Source: Microcoleaceae cyanobacterium UBA11344
GTDB taxonomy: Bacteria; Cyanobacteriota; Cyanobacteriia; Cyanobacteriales; Microcoleaceae
Length of the DNA stretch: 9,532 bases
Direction of reading: 5' to 3'
NCBI GenBank assembly: GCA_003483675.1
Contig: DMYK01000324.1
Coordinates: 1-9,532, forward strand
This document shows positions 5,642 to 9,532 of this stretch, one piece after another (the stretch's first letter is position 1; each line of letters starts with the position of its first letter). The position numbers were made by a program, and so were the translations under genes. A model generated the notes under the pieces. The model was not told the DNA's origin. It did not search any database and saw only the letters and a list, made by a program, of their open reading frames with translations.

Positions 5642-6429
5642 AACAAACTCCGTGATGAACTGTAAGGAGAAACAAACCGCAAATAGGTACTAATCGGAAT
5701 TCCCCAACTAGAATTAACCATTTGCTCCAACAACGCCCCCGATGGTTCAGTACCATCTTCAAAGGCATAAACTCCAAAATCTGGATCGCGGTTTTTCACC
5801 CGCCCATTAATGCCAATTAATAACCCCTGACTATTAAAAATTGGCCCGCCACTCATCCCTACCGCAATATCATTTGTGTAACCCAAACGATAACCTTGAG
5901 CCAGAGATTTTGGCGGCAACACTGACACGACACCTTGAGTAAACCGAAATCCCCTAATTCCTTGCTCGAAAGTAGTAGTTAAACTACGTCCCTGATACAT
6001 CGGAAATCCAGCGGCAAAGACGGGTTCTCCTACTGTTAATAAATCCGTGCTAATTCTGGTTACTTGATAGGTGGAAAAACTGCGAAATTGTGCGATCGCG
6101 ATATCCGCATTCCCCAACTGCAACGGTGCCCCCAAAAGCCGATATCTTTGACCATCCGGCGCAATAATCGTCTGCTGCTGGCTGAAAGCCACAACGTGCC
6201 AACTCGTCAGCACCGTATAAACTTGCCCCTGTCGCCGTACAATCGCCCCTGATCCTGAAGCATTCGGCGTTAAAATTCGCACTGTCATCAACCTCGCCAA
6301 GCGCTCAATATCAGCACTTTGACTATCAGCAACTCCATAATTTCTCATCACAGGTTGAGCGGCGATTCTTACTGGAAAAAGACTCGCCGCGATCGCACAA
6401 ATTGCCACCATGCGTAGCAAATTGATCAC
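5638..6429 (-). CDS. Secreted trypsin-like serine protease, first of a tandem pair
   Basis: This is a 263-residue protein. I choose GTG at 6429 because GGGAG (6437-6441 on the opposite strand) lies seven bases upstream; ATG at 6411 (residue 7) is the alternative. Residues 1-24 form a signal peptide ending near IAA-QP. The protease domain runs from about 45 to 250, with SGSGAIVRR (58-66), His78 in LTSWHVV, Asp109 in NADIAIAQF and Ser193 in AVGMSGGPIFN. It shares domain order, YTVLT..HVV and the unusual GMSGGP with the downstream protease, so the two are paralogs, although the rest has diverged. There is no PDZ domain, and the protein ends soon after the fold in a Ser-rich tail. It starts one base after the stop of the COP23 gene and overlaps the next protease gene by four bases, so all three are almost certainly one transcript. 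Substrate and regulation are unknown. Confidence 0.92.
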   Translation of the reverse strand: MINLLRMVAICAIAASLFPVRIAAQPVMRNYGVADSQSADIERLARLMTVRILTPNASGSGAIVRRQGQVYTVLTSWHVVAFSQQQTIIAPDGQRYRLLGAPLQLGNADIAIAQFRSFSTYQVTRISTDLLTVGEPVFAAGFPMYQGRSLTTTFEQGIRGFRFTQGVVSVLPPKSLAQGYRLGYTNDIAVGMSGGPIFNSQGLLIGINGRVKNRDPDFGVYAFEDGTEPSGALLEQMVNSSWGIPISTYLRFVSPYSSSRSLL

Positions 6430-6430
6430 C

Positions 6431-7060
6431 TTAAAGCTCCCGCATTCCGCCGCCAGAGGGCTGTTGAGGTGCAGGCTGTTGAGGTGCCGGCTGGTTAGCC
6501 GGCGCAGGCCGATTATTAGCCGGCGCAGGAGGCGCTACAGAGTTGCCGCCTTCCTCCAATCGTGGGCGCACGTCAATGTAAGGCATATCACCGCTCTCAG
6601 ACAGGGAAGGCGCACCCGCTTGCCCCTCACGCAACCCCATGAATTGATACAATGTGCGAATCGCGTCTTGACCTGGTTTGAGTGTATAAATCAAGTTTTC
6701 GCAGCGTGAGTTGACCTGACTAGCAGTGCAAATCACTCGCTGTCCGTTCATGTAGCCCACTGTCACAAACTTTAGCTGTTTATTCTGCCGGTAGCTTTCC
6801 AAGCGCCCGCTGACTTCCCGACAGCGCGTCATCGAATCGTAGCCAGATTCCCGGAAGTAGTCGGAAACCCAGTTAATCCAAACTTCCCGTGCTCCTTGGC
6901 GGTTTTGGTACACCGTCGCGGGTGAACCGGAGGAAGCATCGCACATAAACCCTGACGCTGATTGACTTTGGCTAGGTTTAGCGCTTAAAGCTAGGCTACC
7001 GATCGCGATCGCCCCCGCTAAGACAGTCAGAAATTGCCGTTTCATCTCACATCTCATCAT
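6431..7060 (-). CDS. COP23-domain secreted protein
   Basis: This is a protein of up to 209 residues. Starts at 7060, 7057 (tandem ATGs) or 7045 (MKRQFLTV) are all possible; only a weak GAGAG precedes the first, and the signal peptide reads well from MKRQ with cleavage near SQS-AS. The mature part matches the COP23 family, named for a 23-kDa membrane-associated protein with circadian abundance in the cyanobacterium Cyanothece: FMCDASSGSPATVY, then WINWVSDYF, TRCREVSGRLESY, KFVTVGYMNGQRVIC and LIYTLKPGQDAIRTLYQFMGLR. Four Cys residues in this core are probably disulfide-bonded outside the membrane. The last 50 residues are a low-complexity Pro/Ala/Gln tail (APANQPAPQQPAPQQP), possibly surface-exposed or a wall/partner linker. 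It is the first gene of the operon with two proteases, which suggests it is their partner, regulator or substrate (inference). Its molecular function is not known. Confidence 0.92.
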   Translation of the reverse strand: MMRCEMKRQFLTVLAGAIAIGSLALSAKPSQSQSASGFMCDASSGSPATVYQNRQGAREVWINWVSDYFRESGYDSMTRCREVSGRLESYRQNKQLKFVTVGYMNGQRVICTASQVNSRCENLIYTLKPGQDAIRTLYQFMGLREGQAGAPSLSESGDMPYIDVRPRLEEGGNSVAPPAPANNRPAPANQPAPQQPAPQQPSGGGMREL

Positions 7061-7280
7061 TTTTCTCTCACATTACAATTTGTGTCCTAAAAAAACAAAC
7101 TGGAGAAAATAACAAAGAAACATCAAGCTTTTTGCCACCTTCCCCAGCCCCGCGAAACTCACATCCGTCTCGAACTAGGTTTTCTGTTGCCTAATATTTA
7201 GTTGATTCAAACTTTAATGCCGTCAGCCCTCACAGCCGTACAGCATAGATCCACTTTTGCTTTATCCACATTGACATGAT

Positions 7281-7309
7281 AACATACAGCATTCTGCTCT
7301 ATTTGTCAA
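7281..7309 (-). promoter_or_regulatory. Candidate sigma-70 promoter for the COP23-protease operon
   Basis: On the minus strand, TTGACA (7309-7304) is a perfect -35 box and lies exactly 17 bases from TATGTT (7286-7281), a four-of-six -10 box. Transcription would start near 7275, leaving a leader of about 215 nt before the first ATG at 7060. A plus-strand TTGACA at 7271-7276 makes an outward inverted pair with the -35 box. This is a motif match only. Confidence 0.45.
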
Positions 7310-7474
7310 CATCCTACAGATAAGTCCCTGTCTCAGTACCCAGATGAGGTAGCGAGATAGCGGGCTGGTCGATCGACATCCGATCGCACCCCAAAACACT
7401 CGATCGTACCTATTGTTTTGAACTCCACTCCTTAACATCTTGATTAATCGGATTCTCTCTGCTTTCTGGCGCTG

Positions 7475-7612
7475 ATGGCCGATCTGTTTCTACATTCTTA
7501 TACGTTCTGGTTTGACTTAGCTTTGCTGTTGCTGTGGCCTGCTTGGTTAGCCCGATCGCCTGCTTCATCCTCTGACAAAAACCTCATACCTTCTTACCCC
7601 CTCAATACTTGA
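7475..7612 (+). CDS. Possible 45-aa small membrane protein (doubtful)
   Basis: ATG at 7475 opens 45 codons to TGA at 7610. The product begins MADLFLHSYTFWFDLALLLLWP and has one hydrophobic segment (residues 11-26), then an Arg and a polar tail. No Shine-Dalgarno sequence precedes it and I know no homologous family. A short frame like this can arise by chance, so I list it only as a candidate. Confidence 0.15.
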   Translation: MADLFLHSYTFWFDLALLLLWPAWLARSPASSSDKNLIPSYPLNT

Positions 7613-7722
7613 GATCGAAACTTTTAGCAAACAGATATCTGAAAGCTTTTTCCAGCTACTATAGACATTTAGGTGACAGTCTGTTTTTATGCAGAATCTC
7701 AGCTTTTGTAACAAACATTTAC

Positions 7723-7817
7723 GCGATCGCTCTTTCTTGCCGCAGACGGTGACGCACAGATGGGGCGATCGCACTCTCATCCCAACGCGATCTCATCCCA
7801 AAAAGCGATCGCACTCT
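7723..7817. repeat. Cluster of HIP1 octamers with a 13-bp direct repeat
   Basis: GCGATCGC occurs at 7723-7730, 7765-7772 and 7805-7812, the last two followed by ACTCT. CTCATCCCA also occurs twice (7776 and 7792 regions). This density in a non-coding spacer is higher than elsewhere in the window. HIP1 is a characteristic over-represented cyanobacterial motif, possibly linked to methylation and chromosome maintenance. Confidence 0.7.
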
Positions 7818-7953
7818 GTTTAACCGCAGATTTCCCGACGCCGATCAGAGAATGGCGATCGAAAATTATTTGTTTGCCACGGCCACGTTAATAATGTGAC
7901 GCTCCCATTTAAACTTAATCTAGACTAATTACCTAAAGGAACGCACAAAAATA

Positions 7954-9375
7954 ATGCGAATTCTATTTGTATCCGCAGAAGCAGCACCCCTCGCCAAAGT
8001 GGGCGGTATGGGCGATGTCGTCGGCGCTTTGCCCAAATTCCTGCGACGCATGGGCCACGATGTCCGCATCTTCATGCCCTACTACGGGTTCATCCCTGAC
8101 AAAATGGATGTTCCCAAAAAACCTGTTTGCGAAGGTGCCGCCATGTTTGAAACCTTCTCCATCTTTGAAACTGTTTTGCCGGGAACCGATGTTCCTTTAT
8201 ACTTATTGCAACATCCATCTTTCTTGCCCCGCCGCATTTACGGTGGCCTAGATGAAGACTGGAGGTTTACTTTCTTTGCCAATGCTGCGGCTGAATTTGC
8301 CTGGAATCACTGGAAGCCACAAATCATCCACTGTCACGACTGGCATACGGGGATGATACCTGTTTGGATGCACCAAGACCCGGATATCAGCACTGTTTTT
8401 ACTATTCACAATTTAGCATATCAAGGACCGTGGCGCTGGCGTTTAGACCAGATGACTTGGTGTCCTTGGTATATGCAAGGTCACAATACAATGGCAGCGG
8501 CAGTGCAGTTTGCCAATCGAGTAAATACAGTTTCCCCGACTTATGCTGAGCAAATCAAAACAGCAGCTTACGGGGAAAGCTTAGAAGGTTTGCTGTCTTT
8601 TCTTGGTGGCAAGGTATCGGGAATTTTGAATGGAATTGATACGGAATCTTACAACCCGGCTACTGATAAGTACATCACTCAACAATTCACTGCTGATACT
8701 ATTGAAAAGCGCCCTGCGAACAAAATAGCCCTGCAAGAAGAAGTCGGTTTGGAAGTGAATAAAAATGCCTTTTTAATCGGCATGGTGACGCGGCTGGTAG
8801 AACAGAAGGGATTGGATTTAATTATCCAAATGCTCGATCTCTTCATGGCCTATACCGACGCTCAGTTTATTGTACTCGGAACGGGCGATCGCTACTACGA
8901 AACCCAACTCTGGCAAATGACTGCCCGCTATCCCGGCCGGATGTCCACCCAACTACTTTACAACGATCCCCTTTCTCGGCGCATTTACGCAGGCTGCGAC
9001 ACCTTCCTGATGCCGAGTCGCTTTGAACCCTGCGGCATCAGCCAAATGCTCGCCCTCCGCTACGGCTGCGTACCAATGGTGCGCCGCACCGGCGGTTTAG
9101 TCGATACCGTCTCCCACAACGACCCGATCAATAACACTGGTACGGGTTACTGTTTCGATCGCTACGAACCACTCGACTTGTTCACCTGTATGATCCGAAC
9201 TTGGGAAGGTTTCCGCTACAAAGATAAGTGGAAAGAACTACAACAGCGTGGCATGAGAGAAGATTTTAGCTGGGATATTTCTGCCAAGAAATATGTCCAG
9301 TTGTACAGCGATGTTTTAGGATTACCACCGGAAGCTGCACCAGAACAACCAGAATTGATCCTGGGCAAGGGTTAA
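7954..9375 (+). CDS. glgA: Glycogen synthase (ADP-glucose:1,4-alpha-glucan 4-alpha-glucosyltransferase)
   Basis: This is a complete 473-residue GT5 family enzyme of GT-B fold, the usual length for cyanobacterial GlgA. It transfers glucose from ADP-glucose to the non-reducing ends of alpha-1,4-glucan in cytosolic glycogen synthesis. The N-terminal Rossmann domain opens [18 protein letters not shown], whose Lys15-x-Gly-Gly is the ADP-glucose-binding motif, followed by [13 protein letters not shown] (126-138). The C-terminal domain carries TRLVEQKG (279-286) with the Arg/Lys pair that binds the nucleotide phosphates, and SRFEPCG (355-361) with the conserved Glu358. [10 protein letters not shown] (377-386) completes the site. 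The [15 protein letters not shown] block (here [11 protein letters not shown]) is close to the cyanobacterial GlgA1 type as I remember it. The start is ATG at 7954; AAAGGA (7935-7940) lies 13 bases upstream, a rather long spacing. It is transcribed away from the COP23 operon, with no functional link visible. Confidence 0.98.
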   Translation: MRILFVSAEAAPLAKVGGMGDVVGALPKFLRRMGHDVRIFMPYYGFIPDKMDVPKKPVCEGAAMFETFSIFETVLPGTDVPLYLLQHPSFLPRRIYGGLDEDWRFTFFANAAAEFAWNHWKPQIIHCHDWHTGMIPVWMHQDPDISTVFTIHNLAYQGPWRWRLDQMTWCPWYMQGHNTMAAAVQFANRVNTVSPTYAEQIKTAAYGESLEGLLSFLGGKVSGILNGIDTESYNPATDKYITQQFTADTIEKRPANKIALQEEVGLEVNKNAFLIGMVTRLVEQKGLDLIIQMLDLFMAYTDAQFIVLGTGDRYYETQLWQMTARYPGRMSTQLLYNDPLSRRIYAGCDTFLMPSRFEPCGISQMLALRYGCVPMVRRTGGLVDTVSHNDPINNTGTGYCFDRYEPLDLFTCMIRTWEGFRYKDKWKELQQRGMREDFSWDISAKKYVQLYSDVLGLPPEAAPEQPELILGKG

Positions 9376-9377
9376 TG

Positions 9378-9402
9378 GGTAATCGGTAATCGGTAATTGG
9401 TA
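9378..9402 (+). repeat. Heptamer tandem repeat (GGTAATC/T)
   Basis: Two GGTAATC units (9378-9384, 9385-9391), one GGTAATT (9392-9398) and a partial GGTA follow directly on the glgA stop codon. This is a short tandemly repeated heptamer of the kind common in filamentous cyanobacterial spacers. A fainter GGTAATT trace follows the first protease near 720. Confidence 0.75.
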
Positions 9403-9445
9403 CGGGACTTATGCAAAAACTGATTTTGCAACACTATTTGTAGCG

Positions 9446-9532
9446 GTAAGGTGCGCACTGCGCACCCTACTTGAGCCCAGTAAGGTGCGCACTGCGCACC
9501 CTACTTGAGCCCAGGTGAGGTGCGCACTGCGC
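9446..9532. repeat. Tandem 34-bp palindromic repeat array, running off the window
   Basis: Two identical 34-bp units (9446-9479, 9480-9513) and a third partial unit from 9515, after one extra G and with one substitution near its start, each contain GGTGCGCACTGCGCACC. That is a 7-bp inverted repeat around ACT. The linker CTACTTGAGCCCA is also identical, so these are whole-unit duplications and not spacers. REP-like hairpins are expected in the transcript downstream of glgA. A weaker stem, TGCAAAA/TTTTGCA (9412-9430), precedes the array. Confidence 0.85.

Larger units (their letters stand above)
7061..7953. other. Divergent 893-nt intergenic region between the COP23 operon and glgA
   Basis: No convincing gene fills this spacer. 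It holds the candidate operon promoter at 7281-7309 and a weak 45-codon plus-strand frame at 7475-7612. At 7723-7812 it has a cluster of three GCGATCGC octamers, including a 13-bp direct repeat GCGATCGCACTCT (7765-7777 and 7805-7817). Degenerate CCGCAGA repeat fragments occur near 7739 and 7824. The 90 bases before glgA contain AT-rich hexamers but no clear promoter pair. I see no tRNA, riboswitch or CRISPR array. Confidence 0.6.

Noticed and set aside
4790..6709. Plus-strand open frames at 4790-5224, 6064-6252 and 6410-6709
   Set aside because: All are Arg/His/Ser-rich antisense shadows of the protease and COP23 genes.
7565..7780. Minus-strand open frame of 71 codons in the glgA upstream spacer
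   Set aside because: Part of it is HIP1 and repeat sequence, the product is Lys/Arg/Cys-rich without domain character, and no ribosome site is seen.
7860..7953. glgA promoter
   Set aside because: TTGCCA and TAATAAT-type hexamers are present but no pair has acceptable 16-18 bp spacing, so no box can be assigned.
9446..9532. CRISPR array
   Set aside because: The units are identical throughout, including the linker, so there are no unique spacers; the core is palindromic and REP-like.

Overview
This is a cyanobacterial window. The octamer GCGATCGC (HIP1) recurs through coding and spacer DNA, the synthase at the right end is a cyanobacterial-type GlgA, and the gene divergent from it encodes a COP23-domain protein, a family known from cyanobacteria. 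The many short palindromic intergenic repeats suggest a repeat-rich filamentous lineage of the Oscillatoria/Microcoleus kind, but that placement is inference.

Layout. Positions 1-708 (+) hold the 3' part of a trypsin-like (HtrA-type) serine protease gene whose start lies outside the window. Everything from 836 to 7060 is on the minus strand. Read in the direction of transcription, it begins with a tight three-gene operon: a secreted COP23 protein (7060-6431), a secreted trypsin-like protease (6429-5638) and a second, paralogous one (5641-4736), joined by a 1-nt gap and a 4-nt ATGA overlap. Next come a 547-aa exported alpha/beta-hydrolase (4600-2957), then a compact accessory cassette: a BECR-type polymorphic-toxin nuclease domain (2700-2275), a small acidic protein that is probably its immunity partner (2257-1916) and a small antitoxin-like protein (1867-1631) followed by an in-frame coding remnant. 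Last is a small DUF2283-like gene (1213-836). From 7954 to 9375 (+) is glgA, glycogen synthase, divergent from the COP23 operon across an 893-nt spacer.

Repeats structure the region. A palindromic element of about 66 bp occurs four times (1360-1427, 1481-1548, 2755-2829, 4645-4710). Two copies in the same orientation bracket the toxin cassette, and one of them is fused to the decayed end of the antitoxin-like gene. An identical 47-bp direct repeat brackets the DUF2283 gene. A 34-bp tandem palindromic repeat lies downstream of glgA and runs off the window.

How the genes work together. Only the COP23-protease-protease operon has strong architectural support for a joint role, probably outside the cytoplasmic membrane, because all three products carry signal peptides. 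The toxin/immunity/antitoxin-like trio is probably a conflict module acquired separately. glgA is housekeeping glycogen synthesis and appears unrelated to its neighbours.
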